Translations under genes and position numbers: made by a program
Assembly (NCBI RefSeq): GCF_900142185.1
Contig: NZ_FQZZ01000001.1
Coordinates: forward strand, 310,001 to 374,000
Source: Lutimaribacter pacificus
Lineage (GTDB): Bacteria > Pseudomonadota > Alphaproteobacteria > Rhodobacterales > Rhodobacteraceae
Reading direction: 5' to 3'
Length of the DNA stretch: 64,000 nucleotides
In this document: positions 1 to 8,825 of the stretch, piece by piece
Position numbering within the stretch: position 1 is the stretch's first letter
Layout of the letters: each line of letters opens with the position of its first letter
Notes under the pieces: generated by a model
Seen by the model: the letters and a program-made list of their open reading frames with translations, nothing else
Told to the model about the DNA's origin: nothing
Databases searched by the model: none

Positions 1-1
1 G

Positions 2-103
2 GCCGACGAGCCCCTGACCGACGAGTTGCGCGCCGCCGTGCTGGACAGGGCACGCCACGCCATCGGCCCGGCGGAAGGAGAGGGCGATGACGCAGACGCT
101 TGA
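2..103 (+). CDS. atpA: C-terminal end of ATP synthase alpha subunit (partial)
   Basis: The window opens inside a reading frame that ends at a TGA at 101-103. Only 33 residues remain, starting ADEPLTDELRAAVLDRA. The stop lies inside the start of the gamma-subunit gene (17-base overlap). In N-type F-ATPase operons alpha directly precedes gamma, so the fragment is read as the alpha-subunit C-terminus. The residues alone would not prove this; the call rests mostly on position and tight overlap. Confidence 0.6.
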   Translation, partial: ADEPLTDELRAAVLDRARHAIGPAEGEGDDADA

Positions 104-1001
104 ACGCCTCAGGCGGCGCACCGACACCATGAGCAGCATCCGCGGCATCGTGCGCACGATGAAGACGATGTCGGCGATCAACGCTGCCCCCTACGAACAG
201 GCCGCCCGTGCCATCGGGGCGTATCGCGCCACGGTCCTGGACGGGCTGCACGCCTTCATCGCCGCGCACGGGGCGCTGCCGGCGGTCCCCGATGACGACA
301 GGCCCCGGATCACGATCGCCTTCGGCTCCGATCACGGGCTGTGCGGCAACTACAACGAGGTGCTGGCCGACGAGGTTCTGCGCAGCACCGGCGATGGCCC
401 GGCGCGGGTGATCTGTATCGGCGCGCAGATGGAGGACGCGCTTGCCGGGCAGGGCATCGCGTCCGAAACCGTGCTTTTGCCGCCGGCGAATGTCGACGGG
501 CTGGGCCGGCTGGCCGGGCGTCTGATCACCCTGCTCGACGACATCCGGGGTGCGCAGGGGGCCGCCGGGATGACGGTGTCGCTGGTGTTCATGCAGCGGG
601 CCGAGCATGGCCGGCAGGCGCCCGTGACGCGCAGGCTGCTGCCGCTCGACCCGGGCATGACCGGGGCGCTGGCGCAGCGCCCCTGGGCGTCGCGCAGCCT
701 GCCGGGTTTTTCCCTGCCGCCCGGCCGGCTTCTGGCGGCGCTTGTCCGCAGCTTCCTTTTCGCCGAACTCTACGGCGCGGCAGCCGAGGCGCTGGTCACC
801 GAGAACGCCGCGCGCCTGGCCCGTATGCAGCAGGCCGAACGCGCGATCGACGACCGGCGCGCGGAACTGGCCGGCGAGATGCGCCAGATGCGCCAGAGCG
901 AGATCACTACCGAACTGCTGGATGTCATCATCGGCTTCGAGGCGCTGAAGACGCAGCGCGCCAGACGGCAGGACGAGGACGACACGCACACCGAACCGTG
1001 A
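87..1001 (+). CDS. atpG: Alternative (N-type) F1 ATPase gamma subunit
   Basis: This 304-residue protein is the central-stalk gamma subunit of an F1-ATPase. Its N-terminal helix has the family pattern (RRTDTMSSIRGIVRTMKTMSA), and the C-terminal helix around residues 245-290 is the matching long coiled-coil partner (RMQQAERAIDD, then ITTELLDVIIGFEAL). The N-terminus departs from housekeeping gamma subunits, which usually read T.AM.MVAASKL here, and fits the horizontally spread N-ATPase group, thought to pump sodium or protons out using ATP. It would be the last gene of an operon in the order beta, epsilon, AtpQ, AtpR, a, c, b, alpha, gamma. A GGAG-type site (75-80) precedes the ATG, which overlaps the previous gene. 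Confidence 0.88.
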   Translation: MTQTLERLRRRTDTMSSIRGIVRTMKTMSAINAAPYEQAARAIGAYRATVLDGLHAFIAAHGALPAVPDDDRPRITIAFGSDHGLCGNYNEVLADEVLRSTGDGPARVICIGAQMEDALAGQGIASETVLLPPANVDGLGRLAGRLITLLDDIRGAQGAAGMTVSLVFMQRAEHGRQAPVTRRLLPLDPGMTGALAQRPWASRSLPGFSLPPGRLLAALVRSFLFAELYGAAAEALVTENAARLARMQQAERAIDDRRAELAGEMRQMRQSEITTELLDVIIGFEALKTQRARRQDEDDTHTEP

Positions 1002-1092
1002 CGCATTTTGCGGCGGTCGCATTAACCGCTGTCAAAGCCAGCGGGGCAGGCGATGCTATCCTGACAGGCAGCACCCGATGCGGAGGCCGGAG

Positions 1093-1500
1093 ATGCTTGT
1101 CAGATCCATCATGCGTTGCCCGGTGATCGCCGTCGGCCCCGCGACATCGGTCCGGGCCGTGGCGGCGCTGATGAAGGAATGGGATATCGGCGCCGTGGTG
1201 ATCTGCGAGGCGGGGCAGGTCACGGGCATCGTCACCGACCGGGATATCGTGACGCGTTGTTTCCCGAATGTCCCTTCGGATGAGCCCATCGCCGCCATCA
1301 TGACGCGCGACGTCGCCACCTGCCGCCCCGGTCAGACCGTGCGCGAGGCGGCGAACCGCATGGGCGACCTGCAAATCCGGCGGCTGGTGGTCGTCGATGG
1401 CACCGGCGCCGTTGGCATGATCACGCTGGGCGACATCGCCAATGACGCCGACGAGGAACTGGCGGGGCAAACGCTGGGCGAGGTGGTCGAAACGCGCTGA
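1093..1500 (+). CDS. CBS-domain pair protein
   Basis: A 135-residue stand-alone protein made of two CBS motifs, residues about 5-60 (SIMRCPVIAVGPATSVRAV) and 70-125 (IMTRDVATCRPGQTVREA). Each ends in the usual strand and helix with a D-R-D or D-I-A signature. Such tandem pairs bind adenine nucleotides and sense energy state; the partner is not evident here. The ATG at 1093 is preferred to one at 1078 because GGAGG sits 6-10 bases before it. The neighbouring ATPase operon is the only contextual hint, so a role in its control is speculation. The next gene runs the other way and ends 3 bases on. Confidence 0.85.
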   Translation: MLVRSIMRCPVIAVGPATSVRAVAALMKEWDIGAVVICEAGQVTGIVTDRDIVTRCFPNVPSDEPIAAIMTRDVATCRPGQTVREAANRMGDLQIRRLVVVDGTGAVGMITLGDIANDADEELAGQTLGEVVETR

Positions 1501-1502
1501 GC

Positions 1503-2240
1503 CTATTGCGGCCGGCGCAGCAGGATTTCTTCGCGGAACCGGGCAAGGTCGATCTCTGCAAGCGCGCTCAGCCTGTCCAGATCGGGAAGGTAAATATCGT
1601 GATCGTCGGGATGGGCGATCAGCCCGTCGCGTTCGAACCGGCGCATGGTGCGGCACACATGCACGTTGCTCAACCCGGCGAATTCGCCCAGCCTGTGCTG
1701 GGTCATCGGCAGGTGAAAGCGACCGTTCCGCGCCATGCCGATCTGCTCCAGCCGGACATAGAGTTCCAGCAGCGCATAGGCGACGCGGCAGGCGCCGCTG
1801 CTCCGGCCCATGCGCAGCAACAGCTCGGAGGTGCGCGCCTGCGTCGTCACCAGCATCGCCGCCAGCACCCCCCGCAGCGCGGCGTGTTCCGGCTCGGGGC
1901 CGTTGACGTGCTCCAGCGGTATGGCGAGATAGCTGATGTCGGTCAGCGCCCCGACCGTGAAGGCCGCGACAGGCGCGATCTCGGCCCCGATCAGCGCGAA
2001 ATCGCCCGGCAGCATCACGTCGATGATCTGTGCGCCGCCCTCGGGCATGGTCTTGGACAGGGCCGCCCAGCCCTCCAGCAGCAGCATGGAGTAATCCGCG
2101 TATCCCGATTCCTGCACGACGCTTTGTCCCTTGGCGGCCTTTCGGATGGCATGTTTCGGGCGCAGGGCGATATAGGCGTCGACAACCGACAGACGGTCGG
2201 CATCCCGGAAAGCAGTTGGTAGATTTCCGCTGATCTGCAT
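1503..2240 (-). CDS. Crp/Fnr-family transcriptional regulator
   Basis: A 245-residue regulator with an N-terminal cyclic-nucleotide-binding-type beta barrel (about 20-135) and a C-terminal winged helix-turn-helix (about 160-225; MTQHRLGEFAGLSNVHVCRT). There is no N-terminal cysteine cluster, so it is not an oxygen-sensing Fnr with an iron-sulfur cluster; it resembles the large Crp/Fnr group of unknown effector. It starts at the ATG complementary to 2238-2240, with GGAG upstream. The frame stays open further upstream but that part looks non-coding. It diverges from the TRAP operon, and a perfect palindrome lies between them. Confidence 0.85.
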   Translation of the reverse strand: MQISGNLPTAFRDADRLSVVDAYIALRPKHAIRKAAKGQSVVQESGYADYSMLLLEGWAALSKTMPEGGAQIIDVMLPGDFALIGAEIAPVAAFTVGALTDISYLAIPLEHVNGPEPEHAALRGVLAAMLVTTQARTSELLLRMGRSSGACRVAYALLELYVRLEQIGMARNGRFHLPMTQHRLGEFAGLSNVHVCRTMRRFERDGLIAHPDDHDIYLPDLDRLSALAEIDLARFREEILLRRPQ

Positions 2241-2556
2241 GATGATGTCGCTCCAGCTCCGAACACTACACGATCGCGACGGATTCGCCCGGGTCGGCCA
2301 TTTCCCGTAAGCGGAAACATGCCTGTCAACCCGGCCGGTGCAAACCGGCGCCGGTCCGGCATCCCGGTTGCGGCCGGACGTTGCCCGGCGGTGTCCGCCT
2401 GGCGGACACGTGCTCGGCGCGATGCTTCGGGCAGGGCGGTTTTGGGTATTCTGCCCGGACAGCTTGTGGGAGGAGCAGGGTGGAAACGCGCACTCTCTGT
2501 CTTCGCGCGGGCCGTCCGGCATTCGGTTGCCCCGTTCACGGGGCGCGGGTGTCGTG
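2241..2556. promoter_or_regulatory. Divergent control region with a perfect 19-bp palindrome (2391-2409)
   Basis: This 316-bp gap separates the Crp/Fnr-type gene (leftward) from the TRAP operon (rightward) and must hold both promoters. At 2391-2409 there is a perfect inverted repeat, GTGTCCGCC-T-GGCGGACAC, with a one-base centre and no following T-run, so it looks like an operator and not a terminator. No TTGAT-N4-ATCAA site is present. I cannot tell which regulator binds: the adjacent Crp/Fnr protein and the IclR protein at the far end of the cassette are both candidates. Confidence 0.5.
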
Positions 2557-3042
2557 ATGGGGCCGGCCGCGAAGAAGATCATATCGAACGGCTTGCTCGG
2601 CCTGGCCGGGATCTGTTTCCTGTTCGGCACCGGGGTTACCGTCGCCGATGTCGTGCTGCGCGCGGTCGCCGGCACGAATGTGCCCGCCGCGATCGAGCTT
2701 ACCTCGCTGTCCATCGGGCTGGGCGCGCTGCTGTCGATGCCGGTCTGCTACGCCCAGCGTACCCACGTGACGGCGAAATTGCTGTCCGAGGTCTCGCCCC
2801 TGCGGTTCGCCTATCCGCTCGGCATCGTCGGCGCGGCGGTGTCGGTCGTGTTCGCGGCGCTTCTTCTCTGGGTGGTGGGCAGCAATGCGCTGTCCAAGCT
2901 CGGCTCGCCCGAGACCACGGCGGATCTGGGGTTGCCGATGCCGGTCCTGCTGCTGGCCGTGACGGCCGCGCTGGCCGCCGGGCTTGTCGCGGCGGTGGCG
3001 GGGCTGCGTTTTGCGCTGCGCAATGAAAGGGACAGGTGGTGA
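2557..3042 (+). CDS. TRAP transporter small membrane subunit (DctQ family)
   Basis: A 161-residue membrane protein with four hydrophobic segments (about 10-32, 45-62, 85-108, 125-148), the size and layout of the DctQ subunit of tripartite ATP-independent periplasmic transporters. The second segment holds the family's charged position (AIELTSLSIGLGALLSMP). It works with DctM and the periplasmic DctP protein to import organic acids using an ion gradient. The ATG at 2557 gives the normal DctQ length; the frame is open further upstream but does not look coding. The stop overlaps the start of dctM. Confidence 0.9.
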   Translation: MGPAAKKIISNGLLGLAGICFLFGTGVTVADVVLRAVAGTNVPAAIELTSLSIGLGALLSMPVCYAQRTHVTAKLLSEVSPLRFAYPLGIVGAAVSVVFAALLLWVVGSNALSKLGSPETTADLGLPMPVLLLAVTAALAAGLVAAVAGLRFALRNERDRW

Positions 3043-4340
3043 GCGGGCTTTTGCTGGGCGGTCTCGGGTTTGCCGCCGCGATCTTCATGATATTTCTCGA
3101 AATTCCCGTGGCGGTCGCGCTGGGGCTTGTGGGGATCGTCGGATCGGGGCTGATCATCGGCTTTTCCGGGGCCGTGGCCATCGGGGCAACGACGGTCTGG
3201 GACAGCCTGACCAATTACACGCTGACGATGCTGCCGCTGTTCGTGATGATGGGCAACCTTGCCGCCCATAGCGGGCTGTCGACAAGGCTTTACCAGTCCA
3301 TGTCGGTGCTGATCGGGCATCGCCGCGGCGGTCTGGCGCTGGCCACGATCGGGGCCTCGGCGGGGTTCGGGATGATATCCGGCTCGTCGCTGGCGACGAC
3401 GGCCACGATGGGGCGCATCGCCCTGCCCGAGATGCGTGAGGCGGGGTATTCCAAATCGCTTTCGGCGGGGTCGGTCGCGGCGGGCGGGACGCTGGGCATT
3501 CTGATCCCGCCCTCGACCGTTCTGGTCATCTATGCCTTCATCGCCGAGCAATCCATCCGCGATCTGCTGCTGGCGACCGCCGGGCCGATCGTCCTGGCCG
3601 TGCTGCTCTATTGCCTGGCGATCTGGGTGCCGATCTGGCTGGGCTGGTCGGTCGCGCCGCAGCGCGCCCGCGCCGAGGGCGCCGAGCGCCGCGATGCCGT
3701 GAAGGAGCTTGCGCCGCCGGTTGGCATCTTCGCCCTGATCATGGGCGGGCTGTATTCCGGCGTGTTCACCGCGAACGAGACCGCGGCCATCGGCGCCGCC
3801 GTGGTTCTGGGCTACGGGGTTCTGACCCGCCGGCTGAGTGCCGGGGGCTTCATGTCCGCCATGTTGAACACGGCGATGACCTGCGGGGCGCTCTACCTCG
3901 TGCTGATCGCGGCCAATGTCTTCAACTTCTTCCTGGCCCTGACCGGCCTGCCGTTTTCGCTGACCGGCATGTTCACGGGTATCCTCGATACGCCGATCCT
4001 GGTGATCCTGCTGATGCTGGTGATCTATCTCGTGCTCGGCACGCTGATGGACAGCCTTGCCATGCTGCTGCTGACCGTGCCGCTGTTCGTGCCCATCGCG
4101 CAGGCGGCCGGCATCGACCTGGTCTGGTTCGGCATCTTCGCGGTGATGGTGGTCGAAATGGGCCTTATCACCCCGCCCGTGGGCATGAACCTTTTCGTGC
4201 TCAAGACCGTCCAGCCGGACATTCGCCTGACAGAGCTGTGGAAGGGGGCCGCGCCCTTCGTCATCGCCGATCTCATCCGCGTAGCGGTCATCATCGCGGT
4301 TCCCGCGCTGGTGATCTGGCTGCCCGACATCGCCTTGTAA
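3036..4340 (+). CDS. TRAP transporter large membrane subunit (DctM family)
   Basis: This 434-residue protein has about 12 membrane segments and the DctM signatures: SGSSLATTATMGRIALPEM near 112-131 and AAGGTLGILIPPSTVLVIYA near 148-167, with the repeat-related ITPPVGMNLFVLK near 376-388. DctM forms the ion-coupled transport channel. The start is GTG at 3036, or GTG at 3039, which would give a GTGA overlap with the dctQ stop; AAGGG lies 4-8 bases before. It sits between dctQ and dctP in one operon. Confidence 0.93.
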   Translation: MVSGLLLGGLGFAAAIFMIFLEIPVAVALGLVGIVGSGLIIGFSGAVAIGATTVWDSLTNYTLTMLPLFVMMGNLAAHSGLSTRLYQSMSVLIGHRRGGLALATIGASAGFGMISGSSLATTATMGRIALPEMREAGYSKSLSAGSVAAGGTLGILIPPSTVLVIYAFIAEQSIRDLLLATAGPIVLAVLLYCLAIWVPIWLGWSVAPQRARAEGAERRDAVKELAPPVGIFALIMGGLYSGVFTANETAAIGAAVVLGYGVLTRRLSAGGFMSAMLNTAMTCGALYLVLIAANVFNFFLALTGLPFSLTGMFTGILDTPILVILLMLVIYLVLGTLMDSLAMLLLTVPLFVPIAQAAGIDLVWFGIFAVMVVEMGLITPPVGMNLFVLKTVQPDIRLTELWKGAAPFVIADLIRVAVIIAVPALVIWLPDIAL

Positions 4341-4360
4341 TGAACATCAGGGAGGAAACC

Positions 4361-5359
4361 ATGTTCAATCGACTGCTGACCGCCGCCGCGACGGCACTGA
4401 TCCTGACCGCCCCGGCGCTTGAGGCGCGCGAGATGCGTGTCTCGTCCTTCGAGCCTGCACAGGGCTTTTATTCGTCCAAGGTGCTTCAGCCCTGGATCGA
4501 GCAGGTGAACGCGAAACTGTCGGAGGGCAACGCGTTCAAGCTCTACCCCGGTTCGATCCTCGGCGCGCCGCCCGCACAGGCGGAGCTGGTCAAGGCGGGC
4601 GTCGCCGACGTGGCGCTGGTCGTGCCGACCTACACGCCCGGCCTTTTCCCGCTGAGCGGCGTGGTCGAAGTGCCGGGCCTTGTCGAAACCGGTGCCAAGG
4701 GGGCCGACATCCTGAATACGCTGGCCGAAGAGGGCGCCCTGGATGCCGAATATGCCGATTACAAGGTCATCGCCGTGTTCACCACGCCCTCTTACCGCTT
4801 CCTGATGGCCGACAAGGCGGTGCACGTACCGGCCGATCTGGATGGTCTCAAGCTGCGCTCGCCGTCGAAATTCGGCTCGGAGCTGTTCGGCATGGCCGGG
4901 GCCTCGGGCGTCGGTATCCCGGCGCCGCAGGTCTATGAAAACCTGGAACGCGGGGTCGTGGCCGGCGCGGTCTGGGTGATGGACGCCTACCGCACCTTCC
5001 GCCTGAACGAGGTCGCGCCGAACGTCACCAACACGAAATTCATCGCGCAGCCCATGGCGGTCCTGATGAACAAGGGCGCCTATGACAGCCTGCCCGACGC
5101 CGACAAGGCGGTGATCGACGAGATGTCGGGGCGTGCCACCGCCGAATGGATCGCCTCGGTGGTCGACGAGACCGACGCCAGCAACGAAGCCGCCTTTCGG
5201 GATGCCGGCGAGGTGACCTTCATCGACCTGACGGACGAGGAAAAGGCCGCCTGGGATGCCGCCTTTGCCGGGGCCGCGGATGCCTGGGTGAAGGGCCAGC
5301 CCGATCCCGCAGCCGCCGCGGCGGCGCTGGACCGCGCCCGCGCCGTTGCCGGCGAGTGA
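4361..5359 (+). CDS. TRAP transporter periplasmic substrate-binding protein (DctP family)
   Basis: A 332-residue secreted receptor. Residues 1-22 form a Sec signal peptide ending near ALEA; the mature part has the DctP fold, with ADLDGLKLRSPSKFG near 157-171 and the conserved substrate-lobe region QVYENLERGVVAGAVW near 190-205. It captures the ligand and hands it to DctQM. GGAGG at 4351-4355 fixes the ATG at 4361, 20 bases after dctM. The ligand cannot be read from sequence, but the enzymes that follow suggest a phenolic or aromatic carboxylate. Confidence 0.92.
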   Translation: MFNRLLTAAATALILTAPALEAREMRVSSFEPAQGFYSSKVLQPWIEQVNAKLSEGNAFKLYPGSILGAPPAQAELVKAGVADVALVVPTYTPGLFPLSGVVEVPGLVETGAKGADILNTLAEEGALDAEYADYKVIAVFTTPSYRFLMADKAVHVPADLDGLKLRSPSKFGSELFGMAGASGVGIPAPQVYENLERGVVAGAVWVMDAYRTFRLNEVAPNVTNTKFIAQPMAVLMNKGAYDSLPDADKAVIDEMSGRATAEWIASVVDETDASNEAAFRDAGEVTFIDLTDEEKAAWDAAFAGAADAWVKGQPDPAAAAAALDRARAVAGE

Positions 5360-5466
5360 ACCGTCTTTCCCCGTCCGTTCCGTGGACAGGCGGGGATCAT
5401 ACCTTGGGGGTGCGGCGGGGCCGGTCCAGGATGCCGCATCCCGAACTGAAACGATTGGAGACGACC

Positions 5467-6447
5467 ATGGCTATCAATGCTCTGGGCTATCTCGGCATAC
5501 GGTCCGACAAGCTTGACGACTGGGGCGATTTCGCCGGCAAGCTGCTTGGAATGCAGAAGATCGACCGTGGCGGCAAGGCGCTGGCCTTTCGCATGGACGA
5601 CCGTCAGCAGCGGCTTCTGGTGTCCGACGAAGAGGGCGATACGCTGGCCTTCATGGGCTGGGAGGTCGCACACCGGGACGACCTGCAATCCTATGCCGCG
5701 CGGCTCGACAAGGCGGGGGTGACGGTGCATCCGGGCACGCCGGAGCTGTGCGACCGCCGCTTTGTCGACAGCCTGATCTGGTTCGAGGACCCGATGGGCA
5801 ACCGTGTCGAGCTGTTCCACGGGCCGATGATCGCCTCGGACCCGTTCGTGCCGGGCCGGCCGATCGACGGCTTTCGGACCGGCCCGCTGGGCATGGGCCA
5901 CGCGGTGCTGCATGTAAGGGACATCGACGTGATGCTGCCCTTCTATCGTGACCTGCTGGATTTTCATGTCTCGGACTACGGGCTCAAGCCCTATGGTCTC
6001 TACTTCTTCCACGTGAACGGGCGGCACCATTCCTTTGCGATGGTGGGCTCCGGCCAGGCGGGATTTCATCATTTCATGGTGGAGTTCCAGAATCTCGACG
6101 ATGTGGGGCAGGGCTATGACCTTGCCCAGCAGGACGAAGGTCGCGTCGCCTATACGCTGGGCCGCCATACCAACGATTACATGACCTCGTACTATGCCAA
6201 TTCGCCCTCGGGCTTTTTCGTCGAGAACGGCTGGGGCGGGCGGGTCATCGACCCCGACACCTGGGAGCCGCACGAAACCCATGACGGGCCCAGCTTCTGG
6301 GGACATGAGCGGTTGTACCTGCCCGAGGAGGGCGGGCGGAAGGCGTTGCGCGACATGCGGCTGGATGCCGCCGCGCGCGGACGCCGCGCGCCGCCCGTCG
6401 CGGATTGCCCGTGGCTTTTCGGCGAACTGGCCAGGCAGGGGGTGTGA
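5467..6447 (+). CDS. Type I extradiol (meta-cleavage) ring-cleavage dioxygenase, VOC fold
   Basis: A 326-residue enzyme with two vicinal-oxygen-chelate modules, the BphC/C23O layout. The C-terminal module shows the iron ligands of the family: His in GHAVLHVRD (about residue 143), His in GFHHFMVEF (about 205) and Glu in GFFVENGWGG (about 257). The family opens catechol-type rings next to the two hydroxyls using Fe(II) and oxygen. GGAG at 5457-5460 supports the ATG at 5467. The flavin hydroxylase starts 3 bases after its stop, which implies hydroxylation then cleavage of one substrate. The exact diol is unknown. Confidence 0.9.
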   Translation: MAINALGYLGIRSDKLDDWGDFAGKLLGMQKIDRGGKALAFRMDDRQQRLLVSDEEGDTLAFMGWEVAHRDDLQSYAARLDKAGVTVHPGTPELCDRRFVDSLIWFEDPMGNRVELFHGPMIASDPFVPGRPIDGFRTGPLGMGHAVLHVRDIDVMLPFYRDLLDFHVSDYGLKPYGLYFFHVNGRHHSFAMVGSGQAGFHHFMVEFQNLDDVGQGYDLAQQDEGRVAYTLGRHTNDYMTSYYANSPSGFFVENGWGGRVIDPDTWEPHETHDGPSFWGHERLYLPEEGGRKALRDMRLDAAARGRRAPPVADCPWLFGELARQGV

Positions 6448-6449
6448 GC

Positions 6450-7943
6450 ATGGAGCATTATGACGTCGCCATCGTGGGCTACGGTCCCGCCGGGGCAACG
6501 CTGGCGCATCTGCTGGCCGATTGCGGGGTGCGCACCCTCGTGCTGGAACGTGAGGGTGCGCATTACCACCTGCCCCGCGCCGTTCATTTCGACGCCGAGG
6601 TCATGCGCACCTTTCAGTGGATCGGTATTGCCGACAGGATGGAGCCGAAGACCGCCAGGCATCCCGGTATGCGTTTCGTCGATCCCGACGGCCGGCTGCT
6701 GCTCGACTGGCCGCGCCCGCAGGGCGAAGGCCCGCAGGGCTGGCGCGCCAATTACCGCTTTCACCAGCCCGACCTCGAGGACGTGCTGCGCGACCACATG
6801 ACGACCCGCGAAACGGTCACCGTGCGCACCCGCTGCGATGTGTTCCATGTCGAGGAACGGGACGAGGATGTCGAGCTGCGCTTTGAGGACATGTCCTGCG
6901 GCCGGATCGAACGTGTCCGTGCGAAATACGTCGTCGGCTGCGATGGCGCGCGCTCGCTCATCCGCCGCTACATCGAAAGCGGGATGGAGGATTACGGGTT
7001 CCACGAACGCTGGCTCGTGGTGGATGTGATCCTGAACCGTGACAAGCCGGACCTGGGCGAACACTCGATCCAGTATTGCGTGCCCGAACGCCCCGCCACC
7101 TATGTCCGCACCCCCGGCCTGCGGCGGCGCTGGGAAATCACGGTGCTGCCGGACGAGGACAGCAACGAGATCGCGCGCCCCGACCGGGTGTGGGAGCTGC
7201 TGTCCGGCTGGCTGCGCCCCGACGAGGCGGAACTGGAGCGCACGGCGGTCTACGTGTTCCACTCGCTCGTGGCCGAGGACTGGCGCAAGGGGCGGCTGAT
7301 CCTCGCGGGCGATGCCTGCCACCAGACGCCGCCGTTCATGGGGCAGGGGATGTGCGCGGGCACCCGCGACGTGACGAACCTGTACTGGAAACTGGCGCTG
7401 ATCTGCAAAGGCATGGTCGGCGGCGACGCCGCCGAAGCCCTGCTCGACACCTATGAAAGCGAGCGCAAGCCGAACGCGCGCGAATATATCCAGACGGCGG
7501 TGCGCCTAGGCGGGCTGATCAACACCGCCGGAACCGAAGAGGCGCTGCGCGCCGCCCTGCCTGCGGCGGATGGCTCGGCGCGGATGGAAAGCATCATGCC
7601 GCCCATCGGGCCGGGGCTGGGCGTCGGTGACCGGGCCGGGCGATTGTTCGGCCAGCCCCGCATGGCCGACGGCACGCGCATGGACGACCTCTACCCGCAC
7701 CGGTGGGTGGTCGTCGCCGAGGCCGGGCTTGCCAAAGGGCTGGAGCTGCCCGCCGGCGTGGGGCTGGTCACGACCGCCGATTCGAATGCCGCCGAACACC
7801 TGTCGCGGCTGGGCGCCCGCGCCACGGTTCTGCGCCCCGACCGCTATACGCTGGGCGGGGCCGACACGCGCGAGGCGCTGGATGCGCTTGTCGCGCGCAT
7901 CCTTCCCGACCTGACACAAACGCAACAACCGGAGCTGGTCTGA
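6450..7943 (+). CDS. FAD-dependent aromatic hydroxylase (MhpA/PheA-like)
   Basis: A 497-residue class A flavoprotein monooxygenase. It has the dinucleotide motif VAIVGYGPAGATLAHLLA (7-24), the DG motif VGCDGARSLIRR near 163-174 and the FAD-ribityl GD motif LILAGDACHQTPPFMGQG near 282-299, plus a degenerate thioredoxin-like C-terminus. Related enzymes add a hydroxyl to phenols using NAD(P)H and oxygen; MhpA acts on 3-hydroxyphenylpropionate. Its length is somewhat below MhpA. The gene lies 2 bases after the dioxygenase stop and 3 before the next gene, so it is clearly part of the cassette and probably makes the diol that the dioxygenase cleaves. Confidence 0.9.
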   Translation: MEHYDVAIVGYGPAGATLAHLLADCGVRTLVLEREGAHYHLPRAVHFDAEVMRTFQWIGIADRMEPKTARHPGMRFVDPDGRLLLDWPRPQGEGPQGWRANYRFHQPDLEDVLRDHMTTRETVTVRTRCDVFHVEERDEDVELRFEDMSCGRIERVRAKYVVGCDGARSLIRRYIESGMEDYGFHERWLVVDVILNRDKPDLGEHSIQYCVPERPATYVRTPGLRRRWEITVLPDEDSNEIARPDRVWELLSGWLRPDEAELERTAVYVFHSLVAEDWRKGRLILAGDACHQTPPFMGQGMCAGTRDVTNLYWKLALICKGMVGGDAAEALLDTYESERKPNAREYIQTAVRLGGLINTAGTEEALRAALPAADGSARMESIMPPIGPGLGVGDRAGRLFGQPRMADGTRMDDLYPHRWVVVAEAGLAKGLELPAGVGLVTTADSNAAEHLSRLGARATVLRPDRYTLGGADTREALDALVARILPDLTQTQQPELV

Positions 7944-7946
7944 CAT

Positions 7947-8789
7947 ATGAAACTCTGTTCTTTCACCAAGGACGGCACGTCCTCTTACGGCCTTGTCACC
8001 GAGGCGGGCATCGTCGATCTGGGCAAGCGGTTCGACGCACCCACGCTGCGCGATTTCCTGGCCACGGGCGACATGGCCGCCGCCGCCGGGCTGGCGTCGG
8101 AGCCGGCGGATTTCGCCTTTGACGAGGTGGCCCACGACCCGGTCATCCCCAACCCCGACAAGATCATCTGCGTCGGCCTGAACTACCACGCCCATATCGA
8201 GGAAACCGGCCGCGAGGAAACCCCGAACCCGGTGCTGTTCGCCCGCTTCGCTGGGTCCCAGATCGGGCACGACCAGCCGCTTGTCAAGCCGCTGGAAAGC
8301 GACAGGTTCGACTATGAGGGCGAGGTCGCGGTGATCATCGGCAAGGAAGGCCGCCGCATCAGCGAGGCAGACGCGCTCGATCATGTGGCGGGTTATGCCT
8401 GTTACAACGACGGCTCGGTGCGCGACTGGCAGAAACATACGCATCAGTTCATGCCCGGCAAGACCTTTGCCGGCACGGGCGGCTTCGGCCCGTGGATGAC
8501 CACCGCCGACGAGATCCCAGATCCCGCCGCGATGCGCCTGCAGACGCGGCTTAACGGCGAGACCGTGCAGGACACGACCCTCGATCTGCTGGTTGCCTCG
8601 ATCCCGCGCCTGATCGCCTATTGCTCGACCATCCTGCCGCTCTTGCCGGGTGACGTGATCGTATCCGGCACGCCGGGCGGCGTCGGCGCGCGCCGCAATC
8701 CGCCGCTTTTCATGAAGGATGGCGATGTGTGCGAGGTCGAGGTATCCGGCGTCGGCATCCTGCGAAATCCGGTCGTCGCCGAAAGCTGA
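7947..8789 (+). CDS. Fumarylacetoacetate hydrolase (FAH)-family enzyme
   Basis: A 280-residue FAH-fold protein. The metal-binding E-x-E is in FDYEGEVAVIIGKEG (about 118-132) and the third ligand lies in YNDGSVRDWQ (about 152-161); GDVIVSGTPGGVG near 234-246 is the usual C-terminal signature. Members hydrolyse or isomerise acylpyruvates and 2-hydroxydienoates made by meta-cleavage. No alpha/beta C-C hydrolase (MhpC type) is in the cassette, so this enzyme may process the ring-cleavage product itself. It starts 3 bases after the hydroxylase. Confidence 0.9.
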   Translation: MKLCSFTKDGTSSYGLVTEAGIVDLGKRFDAPTLRDFLATGDMAAAAGLASEPADFAFDEVAHDPVIPNPDKIICVGLNYHAHIEETGREETPNPVLFARFAGSQIGHDQPLVKPLESDRFDYEGEVAVIIGKEGRRISEADALDHVAGYACYNDGSVRDWQKHTHQFMPGKTFAGTGGFGPWMTTADEIPDPAAMRLQTRLNGETVQDTTLDLLVASIPRLIAYCSTILPLLPGDVIVSGTPGGVGARRNPPLFMKDGDVCEVEVSGVGILRNPVVAES

Positions 8790-8825
8790 CTTCCGGTGCG
8801 GCGGACCTTGTGAGATGGTCACCCC

